Assembly (NCBI RefSeq): GCF_003086895.1
Contig: NZ_CP026004.1
Location: 1,524,731 to 1,588,730 of the forward strand
Direction of reading: 5' to 3'
Source: Stenotrophomonas sp. ESTM1D_MKCIP4_1
Lineage (GTDB): Bacteria > Pseudomonadota > Gammaproteobacteria > Xanthomonadales > Xanthomonadaceae
DNA length: 64,000 bases
The notes below the pieces were generated by a model, which was not told the origin of the DNA, made no database searches, and saw only the letters and a list, made by a program, of their open reading frames with translations. Made by a program: the position numbers and the translations under genes. Below, in pieces: positions 24,541 to 35,021 of this stretch; the first letter of the stretch is position 1; every line of letters begins with the position of its first letter.

Positions 24541-27500
24541 ATGGTTCCACGTCTAAAGAAAAGCCTGTTCGCGTCTGCGGCCCTTCTGCTGGCTGCAGGT
24601 GGCTATTTCATCTATGGCATCTATGCGGCTCAGGGCCAGGGCGACCTGGCCCAGCAGCCCTTGAACAACACCGTGCAGGCGCCCCCAGCCTTCATCATGG
24701 CGGTGGACGATTCCAACTCGATGATGTTCGAGCGCATTTTCGCCGGTGGTGACGGGCGTATGCGCTGGACCGGCAGCAGCTTCTTCAGCAGTGCTGGTGT
24801 CTTCTTCGATGTGGGTACGGCCTGCGACAACAATTCCGTTGATTGCTACCTGCACCTGTTTCCGCATACCAATTACAACATCAACTACAGCTATGGCGTG
24901 GCCATTCCGCCGCTGGATGTGTTCGGCTTTGCGCGTTCGCCCACCTACAACGCAGGCTATTACAACCCGTCGGTGACGTATGAACCGTGGCGCCGCGCGG
25001 CGGCAGTCAACAACAGCGTGCTGTGGCCCGCCGCCGATGTGGATGACGTGCGTGCTGATCCCCGTACCGGCTCTGATTTTTCGGTCGCCAATGGTGTGTC
25101 CTATGATCTGACCAATGTAAATGGTCGTGCGGTCAGTTCCGAGCAGTTCCGCCTCTTGCAGGGCATGGTGCTTCCCAGTGGCACCAGCTACTCAACCAAT
25201 AGTCTCTTTGGACGATGCGGGCTTTCGGGCACGGGCGCCGGCTTCTCCACGCTCAGCAGCGCGGTCACCATTACATCGACCTGCCTGATCGCGATCCGCT
25301 ATTTCCCCGCGACGTTCTATCTGCCTGCCGATGCCGCCGCCCCTGCCGGCTACAAAGCGGATGAAACCAACCGCCCGCTGATCAACAACGCGTGTGGCCC
25401 CAACTGCAACATGCGGCGCTATGAGATCAAGGCGGCCAATTACAACTCCACCGCGGAGTACAACGCCGCGCTGCAGAACTTCGCCAACTGGTTCGAGTAC
25501 CACCGCAACCGCATTCTTTCCATGGTCGGCTCCTCGTCGCATGCCATGGCGGAAGTCAACAACATGCGGGTCGGGTACTTCACCATCAATTCGCTGAAAG
25601 ACGTCACCATGTATGACGTCAATACGGCGCGTGCCAGCTTGTATACACAGATCTACTCGCTGAAGCCGAACGGCGGTACGCCGAACCGTGAGGCCGTGGC
25701 CTTCCTGGGCCAGCAGTTCCGCCGTACCGGCGATGGCGCGCCCGTGCAGCTCGCGTGCCAGCGCAATGGCGGCATGCTGTTCACCGACGGCTATACCAAT
25801 ACGTCCAGTTCGGCATCCGGTTACGGCAACGCCGACAATGCGGGCGGAACGCACTTCCCGGGTGCGCCGTTCGCCGACAGCTACAGCAACACCATCGCCG
25901 ATGTCGCGGCCAGTTACTACGACGGTACGAACTACACCCCGTTGCGCACCGGCACCGCCTTCCCGCTGGGCCAGGTGGCGGTACCCAAGGAGTGCGATTC
26001 GCTGGACAAGACCTCGCCGGCCTGGAAGCGGCTTGATTGCCAGACCAACCTGCACATGAACTTCTATGGCGTCACGCTGGGCGCGCAGGGCCGCATCTTC
26101 GAGGTGAACCAGCAGGCGACGGCGGACCCCTATACCAATGCGCCGGATTGGAACAGCAACGGCAATCCCACCTCGTCCGATGACGGTCGCGTCATCGACG
26201 AGATCTGGCACGCCGCCATCAACAGCCGCGGTGAGTTCATCAATGCGAAGACCCCGGCTGAAGTGACGGCGGCGATGCGCCGGGTGCTGTCGTCGGTCAG
26301 TGGCGGCGCATCCACGTCGGGAAGCTTTGCGCTTTCCGGGGCCCGCATTGGTGCCGGCTCGCTTTCCGTCACGCCCCGCTATGAAGTGTTGAACAACGGC
26401 ACGGACTGGTTCAGCCGCCTCCAGGGCAGCCGCGTCACCGTCGACCAGACCACACGCGAAGCGGTCTATACGCAGGCGTGGGAGGCCAGTACCGCCATGC
26501 CGGCGGCGACCGCCCGCAATGTGTGGTTCGCCAGCGGCAGCGACGTCACCAAGATGTCCACCACCTCGATCACCCTGGCCGGTATCTGCGGGCTTTCGCA
26601 GGATCTGTACCCGGGCTTGAGTCGTTGCCCGGACTCGGCCAACCTGCCTGCCGGCACGACGGCGGCCAATGCCGCCAGCTATCTGCTGGGCGACACCAGC
26701 ACCGAAGTCCGGCTGGGCGGGCGTTTCCGTGACCGCACGACGGTGATCGGCGACATCATCAATTCGACCCCGGTCATCAGCGCACCCAGCGATGACTACG
26801 GCTACCGCAGCCTGGGCGGGGCGTACGCGACCAGTTACCTGGACTATCTCACCAGCAAGCGCAACTCACGGCGTTACACCGTCTATGTCGGCGCCAACGA
26901 CGGCATGCTGCACGCCTACGATGGCGGCATGGATGCGCAGGGCAACCTGGGCGGGAACGGCGGTCGCGAGCTGTTCGGCTACATCCCGGGTACCTCGTAC
27001 GGTCATCTGGGCAATCTGCTGATGCCCTACGACCCGGCCAGCAAGAACAACCAGAAGTTCGCCCACCGGTATTTCGTGGACGGTCCGGTTGCGGTCGGCG
27101 ACACCTACAGCAGCAACACCTGGTCGACCACGCTGGTGGGCACCACCGGTGCCGGCGGGCGAAGTGTCTTCGCGCTGGACGTGACCGATCCGACGGCGTT
27201 CACCGATGCCAAGCGCCTGTGGGAGATCAGTGATCTCACCGCGACCGGTACGGTGAAAGCCAACATCGGCCACGTGCTGGGCAAGCCGGTGATCGTGCCG
27301 GTGCGCGCCGCGGACGGTAGCGTGGCCTGGAAGGCCATCTTCGGCAACGGCTACGCCAGCAAGAGCGGCAAGGCGGTGCTGTTCGTCGTGGACCTGACCA
27401 AGAACCCCACCATCCGCATGATCGAGGCGACCGAGTCCGGCAGCACCATCGCCGGCAGCAATGGCCTTGGCAACATCATGGTGGTCGATCGCGTGGACAG

Positions 27501-28365
27501 CAGCCAGTACAACAGCACGACCAAGAAGTACGCGCGCGTTCGCGACGGTTTTGCCGACACTGTCTACGCTGCGGACCAGAAGGGCGCGATCTGGAAGTTC
27601 GATCTGCTGGACACTACCGATTCGGTGACCCGGCCGTTCTTCACGACTGGCACGTTTGTGGACTCCGGTTCCACCTACCGGCAGCCGATCATGGGTGGCC
27701 TGCAGGCGACCGCTGGCGAGAACGGCTCGGTGCTGCTGCTGTTCGGCACCGGCAGCTACTCCTTCGTCAACGATGGCACCGACACCAACACGCAGAGCTT
27801 GTATGGCGTGAACGACTATGCGGATGGCGCGGTCACGGCCACGATCCTGCCTTCCCAGCTCATGCCGTATGCGGTTTCCACCAGCCGCACGCTGACTGCG
27901 GGTACGCGTCCGACCGGCGCGCTGGGGTGGCGGGTGGATCTGCCGGCCGGCGAGCGCATGGTGGGGTACCCTGAGATTGCCTCGGGAATCGTGTTCATGC
28001 CTACCTACAAGCCCCTCAATTCCAGCGGCTGCAGCACCGATGGCAACAACTCGCTGTTCGGGTTGAATCCGCGGACCGGCACGGCTGCGTTGTTCAACGT
28101 CAGGGTCGGCTCGATTGCCAACGGCACCAAGGTGGCTGACGGCGTGGCGTCGATCTCGCTGAGCACAGGCGGCAACGCGCCGGTCAAGGACGTGGGTGTG
28201 GCAGTCGTGCCGCGCCTGCAGCCGCCGGTGAATCCGCTCGATGGCACCCCGGCGCCGACCTTGCCTGACCTCGCCGGCTGCTGGATGGCCGTGACGGTTG
28301 CAGGTGCGGCGCCGATGTACGTTCCCTATCCATGCGGTCGCCAGTCCTGGCGCCAGATCCAATGA
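24541..28365 (+). CDS. pilY1: Type IV pilus tip adhesin/assembly protein PilY1
   Basis: 1274 residues. An N-terminal hydrophobic signal segment is followed by a VWA-like start with a MIDAS-type motif (MAVDDSNSMM, near 55). A Neisseria PilC-type beta-propeller domain occupies about residues 720-1200 (YTVYVGANDGMLHAYDGG, GREVFGYIPG-like GRELFGYIPG, and DTVYAADQKGAIWKFDL). PilY1 promotes pilus extension and surface sensing. In P. aeruginosa a DxNxDxxxD calcium loop precedes the YAGD motif; here the equivalent reads ARVRDGFAD, so the first two acidic ligands are missing. It sits between pilX and pilE in the same operon. Confidence 0.94.
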   Translation: MVPRLKKSLFASAALLLAAGGYFIYGIYAAQGQGDLAQQPLNNTVQAPPAFIMAVDDSNSMMFERIFAGGDGRMRWTGSSFFSSAGVFFDVGTACDNNSVDCYLHLFPHTNYNINYSYGVAIPPLDVFGFARSPTYNAGYYNPSVTYEPWRRAAAVNNSVLWPAADVDDVRADPRTGSDFSVANGVSYDLTNVNGRAVSSEQFRLLQGMVLPSGTSYSTNSLFGRCGLSGTGAGFSTLSSAVTITSTCLIAIRYFPATFYLPADAAAPAGYKADETNRPLINNACGPNCNMRRYEIKAANYNSTAEYNAALQNFANWFEYHRNRILSMVGSSSHAMAEVNNMRVGYFTINSLKDVTMYDVNTARASLYTQIYSLKPNGGTPNREAVAFLGQQFRRTGDGAPVQLACQRNGGMLFTDGYTNTSSSASGYGNADNAGGTHFPGAPFADSYSNTIADVAASYYDGTNYTPLRTGTAFPLGQVAVPKECDSLDKTSPAWKRLDCQTNLHMNFYGVTLGAQGRIFEVNQQATADPYTNAPDWNSNGNPTSSDDGRVIDEIWHAAINSRGEFINAKTPAEVTAAMRRVLSSVSGGASTSGSFALSGARIGAGSLSVTPRYEVLNNGTDWFSRLQGSRVTVDQTTREAVYTQAWEASTAMPAATARNVWFASGSDVTKMSTTSITLAGICGLSQDLYPGLSRCPDSANLPAGTTAANAASYLLGDTSTEVRLGGRFRDRTTVIGDIINSTPVISAPSDDYGYRSLGGAYATSYLDYLTSKRNSRRYTVYVGANDGMLHAYDGGMDAQGNLGGNGGRELFGYIPGTSYGHLGNLLMPYDPASKNNQKFAHRYFVDGPVAVGDTYSSNTWSTTLVGTTGAGGRSVFALDVTDPTAFTDAKRLWEISDLTATGTVKANIGHVLGKPVIVPVRAADGSVAWKAIFGNGYASKSGKAVLFVVDLTKNPTIRMIEATESGSTIAGSNGLGNIMVVDRVDSSQYNSTTKKYARVRDGFADTVYAADQKGAIWKFDLLDTTDSVTRPFFTTGTFVDSGSTYRQPIMGGLQATAGENGSVLLLFGTGSYSFVNDGTDTNTQSLYGVNDYADGAVTATILPSQLMPYAVSTSRTLTAGTRPTGALGWRVDLPAGERMVGYPEIASGIVFMPTYKPLNSSGCSTDGNNSLFGLNPRTGTAALFNVRVGSIANGTKVADGVASISLSTGGNAPVKDVGVAVVPRLQPPVNPLDGTPAPTLPDLAGCWMAVTVAGAAPMYVPYPCGRQSWRQIQ

Positions 28366-28377
28366 CGGAGACGTTTC

Positions 28378-28827
28378 ATGCGCTTTGACAACAAGGGACT
28401 ACGCGCGGGGGTCCTGCGCCACGCGCGCCCCACGGCAGGTTTCACTCTGATCGAACTGATGATCGTGGTCGCCGCGATTGCGATTCTCGCGGCCGTCGCA
28501 CTGCCGTCGTACGCGGAGCACGTGCGCAAGGCGCGGCGCGGCCAGGCCAAGGCGGACATGGTGGAGTACGCGCAGCTGGCCGAGCGGTTCCACACCGTCA
28601 ACAACAGCTACGCAGGGTTCACCTTGTCCGGCTCCAGCAAGACCATCCAGTCGCCCCGCGAAGGCGGCACCGCGCAGTACAGCATTGCGTTCGAGGGCAC
28701 CCAGAGCACGTTTACCCTGAAGGCTACGCCGCAGGGCGGGCAGGCCAAGGACACCTGCGGCGAGATGACCTTGAACCAGGCCAACGTGAAGACACCGACG
28801 GCAGCGTCCAAGCCGGGTTGCTGGTAA
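28378..28827 (+). CDS. pilE: Type IV minor pilin PilE
   Basis: 149 residues. A relatively long 21-residue leader ends in PTAG, followed by FTLIELMIVVAAIAILAAVALPSYAEHV with Glu5. The C-terminal cysteine pair (KDTCGEM and PGCW) would close the D-region loop. Size and position at the end of fimT-pilVWXY1 fit minor pilin PilE rather than the major pilin PilA. GGAG lies upstream of the ATG. Confidence 0.92.
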   Translation: MRFDNKGLRAGVLRHARPTAGFTLIELMIVVAAIAILAAVALPSYAEHVRKARRGQAKADMVEYAQLAERFHTVNNSYAGFTLSGSSKTIQSPREGGTAQYSIAFEGTQSTFTLKATPQGGQAKDTCGEMTLNQANVKTPTAASKPGCW

Positions 28828-28839
28828 GGCATCAAGGTG

Positions 28840-28868
28840 TTGCATCCCCCGCGTTGACCGTCTAGAAT
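28840..28868 (+). promoter_or_regulatory. tRNA-Asn promoter
   Basis: TTGCAT (28840-28845), 17 bp, TAGAAT (28863-28868), ending 10 bp before the tRNA. Confidence 0.65.
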
Positions 28869-28878
28869 GCGCCTCCCC

Positions 28879-28955
28879 GCCCGAATAGCTCAGCCGGTTA
28901 GAGCACTTGACTGTTAATCAGGGGGTCGTTGGTTCGAGTCCAACTTCGGGCGCCA
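28879..28955 (+). tRNA. tRNA-Asn(GTT)
   Basis: 77 nt. Acceptor stem GCCCGAA/TTCGGGC, anticodon loop CTGTTAA with anticodon GTT, T-loop GGTTCGAGTCC, and encoded GCCA 3' end. Confidence 0.98.
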
Positions 28956-28963
28956 GATTCGAG

Positions 28964-28990
28964 AAAGCCGCGAGAAATCGCGGCTTTTTT
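28964..28990 (+). terminator. Terminator after tRNA-Asn
   Basis: AAAGCCGCGA, loop GAAA, TCGCGGC followed by TTTTTT. Confidence 0.9.
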
Positions 28991-29011
28991 CGTTGCTGGG
29001 CCACGGCGGCG

Positions 29012-29548
29012 TCAGCAGTCCACAGGTGATCGGGCGCGCTCGCTGCGTACCCGGCCGGTCACGCTGATGATCACCCGGCTGTGCTCGCGTCCGTCCACGC
29101 ACAGCACCAGCGACTGGTTGGTGCCCGCATTGCGTCCGTCCGGCAGGAACTGCACGTGCGGGCGGTACTGGCTGGATCGGATCAGGATGCGACCCGGTTG
29201 CCGGTCCCGGACCTGCAGCACCTTGCCGGCAGCGTCAGGGCCCCACCTCGCATCCTCCGCGCGCACCAGCCAGCCATGGTTCCATTCCAGGCTGCAGGAC
29301 AGGCCATCGAGCGAACCGCAGACCGTCACCCGGCGGCGCTGGGTCAGGGCCGCGCTGCGGGCCAGGGCGAGGCTGCTGGTGAGTTCCGCGCGCAGGGTGT
29401 CGGCCCGCATCCGCCCGACCAGGCGATGCCATGGCCCCCAGCCCAGGGCGAGCAGCACGGCCAGCAGCATGACCGCCAGCAACAGTTCCATGAGGTGGAA
29501 GCCACGCGCAGGGCCGGGCGGGCGATTGAGGAGGAGGCGGGGCTTCAT
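29012..29548 (-). CDS. Orphan FimT/GspH-like pseudopilin
   Basis: 178 residues. Leader ending in PARG, then FHLMELLLAVMLLAVLLALGWGPW, i.e. a prepilin peptidase site with Glu5. A GspH-type C-terminal domain follows (LARSAALTQRRRVTVCGSLDG, GKVLQVRDRQPG) with cysteines near 102, 110, 162 and at the C-terminus. It belongs to the same family as the fimT at 21849 but is on the opposite strand, beyond tRNA-Asn. It could be FimU-like and act in pilus assembly or DNA uptake (inference). Confidence 0.85.
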   Translation of the reverse strand: MKPRLLLNRPPGPARGFHLMELLLAVMLLAVLLALGWGPWHRLVGRMRADTLRAELTSSLALARSAALTQRRRVTVCGSLDGLSCSLEWNHGWLVRAEDARWGPDAAGKVLQVRDRQPGRILIRSSQYRPHVQFLPDGRNAGTNQSLVLCVDGREHSRVIISVTGRVRSERARSPVDC

Positions 29549-29678
29549 CGCACCAGCCTGAACGTCGGCCTGCCATGCCTGCCATCAGCATCGCGCGCAT
29601 GGCGGGGCAGGGTGTTTCCTCAACCGGCCGTCACCAAACCGGCCGCTATAATCATCATTCCCGGGACCTGGCAATACC

Positions 29679-31700
<2,022 letters not shown>

Positions 31701-31732
31701 ACACGGTAGCGCAGCCATCTTCACAAAAGTGT

Positions 31733-31761
31733 TGCGCTTACCCGTCGGCATCCGTAATATA
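31733..31761 (+). promoter_or_regulatory. tRNA-Val promoter
   Basis: TTGCGC (31733-31738), 17 bp, TAATAT (31756-31761), ahead of the first tRNA-Val. Confidence 0.6.
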
Positions 31762-31804
31762 CGCGGCCTGCACCGACGCAATCGCGGAAATGCAGAAGCA
31801 AAAC

Positions 31805-31879
31805 GGGCGGTTAGCTCAGCGGTAGAGCACTACCTTGACATGGTAGGGGTCACAGGTTCGAACCCTGTACCGCCCACCA
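31805..31879 (+). tRNA. tRNA-Val(GAC), copy 1
   Basis: 75 nt. Acceptor stem GGGCGGT/ACCGCCC, anticodon loop TTGACAT with anticodon GAC, encoded ACCA end. Confidence 0.98.
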
Positions 31880-31912
31880 CGACGTTCCCCTCGGCGGGGC
31901 GATCGTGACCTG

Positions 31913-31940
31913 AAAAGCCCGGCCCTGGCGCCGGGTTTTT
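31913..31940 (+). terminator. Terminator-like hairpin between the tRNA-Val genes
   Basis: CCCGGC, loop CCTGGC, GCCGGG, then TTTTT. Confidence 0.75.
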
Positions 31941-31978
31941 ACGTAGCAAGGCCAGCTTTCGGGCGGCACGAACAAGAT

Positions 31979-32053
31979 GGGCGGTTAGCTCAGCGGTAGA
32001 GCACTACCTTGACATGGTAGGGGTCACAGGTTCGAACCCTGTACCGCCCACCA
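31979..32053 (+). tRNA. tRNA-Val(GAC), copy 2
   Basis: 75 nt, identical in sequence to copy 1 and 174 bp downstream of it. Confidence 0.98.
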
Positions 32054-32092
32054 CCTGGCTCCCGGCATTGCCGGTGCAGCGGTGGAAACAGG

Positions 32093-32120
32093 AAAGCCGG
32101 CCCAGTGGGTCGGCTTTTTT
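32093..32120 (+). terminator. Terminator after tRNA-Val copy 2
   Basis: GCCGGCCC, loop AGT, GGGTCGGC, then TTTTTT. Confidence 0.88.
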
Positions 32121-32131
32121 GTTGGCTGGCC

Positions 32132-32611
32132 TCAGAACCGGATCATGCTGCACATCCGCACGGGTGCTTCACTGCGCACCAGGCCCTTGTCCATCCGGCA
32201 CTGGCGCACGCGCTCTTCGGCCTTGTTCCTGCACTCGGGGCAAAGCGCGGCCAGCCCGCTGTCCTTGTCCTGCGCAGCGGCACAGGTGCGTTCGGCGTGG
32301 GCGGCGCGTGCCTCGTTGGCGCGCTCCGGCGAAACGGCTTCGCCCGCTGCGTTGACAAAGCGATAGTCCGCGAAGGGCTCCGGCAGCGCGCACTCCTGCC
32401 GCGCATCAGCAACAAATGCCGCTTCAAGCTGCCGGCGCAGCTGCGCACCCTGGCGATCACAGCCGGCGACCAACGAACGCGATGCGGCCGGCGACAGTTG
32501 CGGGTGCACATAGACCGGGCGGGAACGGATCTCGCTGCCGAACGGGCAGCAGGCCGCGAGCAGCACCACGGCGAGCAACAGCAGTGCATGGGCAACGATC
32601 CGGGTCTTCAT
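32132..32611 (-). CDS. Putative lipoprotein, function unknown
   Basis: 159 residues. Begins MKTRIVAHALLLLAVVLLAAC, a signal peptide ending in a lipobox (LLAAC), so it is probably lipid-anchored. The mature part is rich in Cys, Arg and Glu (ECAL, RTCAAA, LCPECRNKAEERVRQC), with a CPEC pair that might bind metal or form a disulfide. No family recognised. The start at 32611 was chosen because it begins the signal peptide directly. Confidence 0.7.
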   Translation of the reverse strand: MKTRIVAHALLLLAVVLLAACCPFGSEIRSRPVYVHPQLSPAASRSLVAGCDRQGAQLRRQLEAAFVADARQECALPEPFADYRFVNAAGEAVSPERANEARAAHAERTCAAAQDKDSGLAALCPECRNKAEERVRQCRMDKGLVRSEAPVRMCSMIRF

Positions 32612-32680
32612 GGCGCATCCATTCGGCAAGGCCCCATGCTGTCATCGGTCATCCCGGAGAGGATGAATCCCGGCTGGCGA

Positions 32681-32932
32681 TCACTGCGCGGCCAGCGTGC
32701 CGAGACTGAAACGGTGGCGCAGCTGCCAGTGGCCGTTGATCTGCTGCGATACCGCCAGCGCGTGTGATGTCCCACCTTTGCTGCGTTCCCATTGCAGCAG
32801 GCTGTCCTTGCCCAGGGGCAGCTGCAGGCAAAGCCGCGATCCGCTGGCCGGGAGTGCTGGGCCTGCATCCACGCCGCCGATGCCGACGCTGGACAGGACC
32901 GCGTGCAACAGCAGCAGGGCAAGCATCGGCAT
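32681..32932 (-). CDS. Small exported protein, function unknown
   Basis: 83 residues. Hydrophobic N-terminus (MLALLLLHAVLSSVGIGGVDAG) like a signal peptide, then a short beta-type mature part ending HRFSLGTLAAQ. CCGGAG lies upstream of the ATG at a usable distance. No domain recognised. It is one of three short minus-strand genes between the tRNA-Val pair and the MipA-like gene. Confidence 0.5.
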   Translation of the reverse strand: MPMLALLLLHAVLSSVGIGGVDAGPALPASGSRLCLQLPLGKDSLLQWERSKGGTSHALAVSQQINGHWQLRHRFSLGTLAAQ

Positions 32933-33117
32933 GGCACGGTGCTCCGGAGAAGGGAGCCCAGCGTGTCATCGGCCCCGGCCAACCGGTACCGGCATGCGAC
33001 GAATCGGGGAATTGCGCGTGCCAAGGGCAGGCAGCGGGGATGAATCCGGGCGATGGCGGGCTGATCCGCGTGCGGATGCGCTGGCAGACGGGCGTGGATC
33101 AGCCGTGCAGCGCCCGC

Positions 33118-33405
33118 TCAGGGTGAGGCGTACACCTGGCGCAGGTTGCGCAGTGTCGATTGGCGATGGGCGGTGGCACAGGGCTCATCCATCTCCAGTT
33201 CCTGCAGCCGCAGACCGACCAGGGTCATCGACAGGGCGTAGCAGCACGCTGCATCAGCGACGCGCGACAGGCCCAGGGCGCGGCGCACCAGCGCATCGAT
33301 ATGGGCCTGGTCCGGCATCAATCCGAGATAGGCGCGCTCGGCGCTGTCCAGGTCGGGCGCGCGCAGGATCGCGTGCGCATCGGTCGGGAAAGAGACGGAG
33401 CCCAT
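33118..33405 (-). CDS. Small hypothetical protein
   Basis: 95 residues, mostly helical, probably cytoplasmic (SAERAYLGLMPDQAHIDALVRRALGL, then CCYALSMTLVGLRLQELEMDEPCATAH). Its ATG at 33405 is preceded by AAGGAC. It is separated from the MipA-like gene by about 30 bp on the same strand, so cotranscription is plausible. No family recognised. Confidence 0.6.
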   Translation of the reverse strand: MGSVSFPTDAHAILRAPDLDSAERAYLGLMPDQAHIDALVRRALGLSRVADAACCYALSMTLVGLRLQELEMDEPCATAHRQSTLRNLRQVYASP

Positions 33406-33436
33406 GGAGTGTCCTTGTCCGTTGCAGAGCGCTCGA

Positions 33437-34204
33437 TCAGAACGAGCGCATCAGGGAAATGAAAGCGGAGGTCTGCGCACCGCGGCGGGCCATCGGGCTG
33501 TCCTTCACCGCATCACCGAACCACTGGCTGGCGACCACGCCAGTCGCGCGCCACTGGGTGCCCAGCGGCGTGCTCACTGCGATCTGCAGGCCCGGCGACG
33601 TCGCGCTGCCCGACGAATAGGCCGCCAGGCCTGAGCGCAGTGCTTCCTCATTGCTGATGCCGTAGTAGTAGTCGAGCAGGCGCGCATTGCTGTGCACGAC
33701 GCCCACGCGCGGCACCCAGGTGAAGCGCCCGGCCTGGATGGGGTAGCTGTAGTAGAGGCTCGATTCGAGACCGCCGCCATGGCCGCTGACCTCGCGTTTG
33801 ACACTGGCCGACAGCGCGCCCCAGTCGGCGCTGTATTCGGCGTTGACGCCGGCCATCGCGGACATCTGCCGGCTGTGCAGACGGCGCAGCTGTGGATCGT
33901 TCACGTCATCGGTCTTGAAGCGCAGCGTGTACGGCGTGACCACGGCGGAAACCCGCAATCCTCCGTCCTTGTACAGGTGCATGCCCAGCGAGCCGGGGCT
34001 GGCGAAGAAGCGCTTGCCCTGCCATGCCAGTGCCGGCACCACCAGCGGCTTGTCATCGTAGTGCGCGTACGCACCCGTGGTGGCGCCGAAGGTGATGCCG
34101 GCCTGCACGCCCGGCGCCTGTTCCTGTGCGTTGGCCAGCAGCGGCGTGGAGAGAACGACGGTGCACAGCAGGGGGCGCAGCAGGTGAGGGGGCAGCGAAC
34201 GCAT
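33437..34204 (-). CDS. MipA/OmpV-family outer membrane protein
   Basis: 255 residues. Signal peptide ending STPLLANAQ. The mature part alternates short beta strands (ITFGATTGAYAHYDDKPLVVPALAWQGKRFFASPGSLGMHLY) as in MipA/OmpV beta barrels, and ends in the outer-membrane signature F (SLMRSF). MipA-type proteins scaffold murein enzymes; OmpV-type proteins are regulated porin-like proteins. It is divergent from a two-component system about 145 bp away, as often seen for regulated OmpV genes. Confidence 0.85.
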   Translation of the reverse strand: MRSLPPHLLRPLLCTVVLSTPLLANAQEQAPGVQAGITFGATTGAYAHYDDKPLVVPALAWQGKRFFASPGSLGMHLYKDGGLRVSAVVTPYTLRFKTDDVNDPQLRRLHSRQMSAMAGVNAEYSADWGALSASVKREVSGHGGGLESSLYYSYPIQAGRFTWVPRVGVVHSNARLLDYYYGISNEEALRSGLAAYSSGSATSPGLQIAVSTPLGTQWRATGVVASQWFGDAVKDSPMARRGAQTSAFISLMRSF

Positions 34205-34348
34205 GGACGGGTACTTCGCAGGGAACCGCGTTGCATCCTGACCGCGCAACATTGTCGGAACATTGCGCCGGGGCAATGTCCACGCATGGACCTCATCGTT
34301 GCCCGGCAGGGACTATCATCGACAGCGTTTCCGGTAGCCGAGCCCACG

Positions 34349-35020
34349 ATGCGCATCCTTCTGGTGGAAGACGATCCCGATCTCTCGCGGGCCCTGCAGT
34401 CCGGGCTGGAGCGTCAGGGCGTGGTCGCCGATGTGGTCGGCAACCTGGCTGAAGCGGCACTGGCCCTGCGTGAGCCCGTGCACCAACTGCTGCTGCTCGA
34501 TCGTCAGCTGCCTGATGGCGACGGCGCCGGTTTCGTCGCCACCGCGCGCGCGCTGCGTCCGAACCTGGCGGTGATCATGCTGACCGCCAAGGGCACGCTG
34601 TCGGACAAAGTGGAGGGGCTGGATGTCGGCGCCGATGACTATCTGGTCAAGCCAGTGGCGATCGAAGAGCTGATGGCGCGCATCCGTGCGGTATCGCGGC
34701 GGCCGTCGGCCATGGTCACCCCGCGCCTGCGCCTGGGGCATCTGGAATTCGATTTCGAGTCGCTGCAGGCGCAGGTCGAGGGACAGGTGTTGTCCCTGCC
34801 GCGTCGGCAGGTGCTGGTGCTGCAGGCACTGGCCATGCGGCAGGGGCGCACGGTGACCCGCAGTGCGCTGGAATCGGCCGTGTACGGCTTCGACGATGAG
34901 ATCCAGTCCAATGCACTGGATGCGCACATCTCCAAGCTGCGCAAAGCCCTGCAGCAGGCAGGTGCCGGCGTGGAGATCCACGTCATCCGCGGCGTCGGCT
35001 ACTTGCTGGCGGAGGCCTGA
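34349..35020 (+). CDS. OmpR-family response regulator
   Basis: 223 residues. Receiver domain (1-115) with the acidic pair EDD at 7-9, phospho-acceptor Asp near 51 in LLLLDRQLPDGDG, Thr in MLTAKG and Lys in LVKPVA. The winged-helix DNA-binding domain (about 125-220) includes DAHISKLRKAL and VIRGVGYLL. It is encoded directly before its histidine kinase (1 bp apart). The ATG at 34349 begins at the receiver fold. Confidence 0.95.
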   Translation: MRILLVEDDPDLSRALQSGLERQGVVADVVGNLAEAALALREPVHQLLLLDRQLPDGDGAGFVATARALRPNLAVIMLTAKGTLSDKVEGLDVGADDYLVKPVAIEELMARIRAVSRRPSAMVTPRLRLGHLEFDFESLQAQVEGQVLSLPRRQVLVLQALAMRQGRTVTRSALESAVYGFDDEIQSNALDAHISKLRKALQQAGAGVEIHVIRGVGYLLAEA

Positions 35021-35021
35021 G

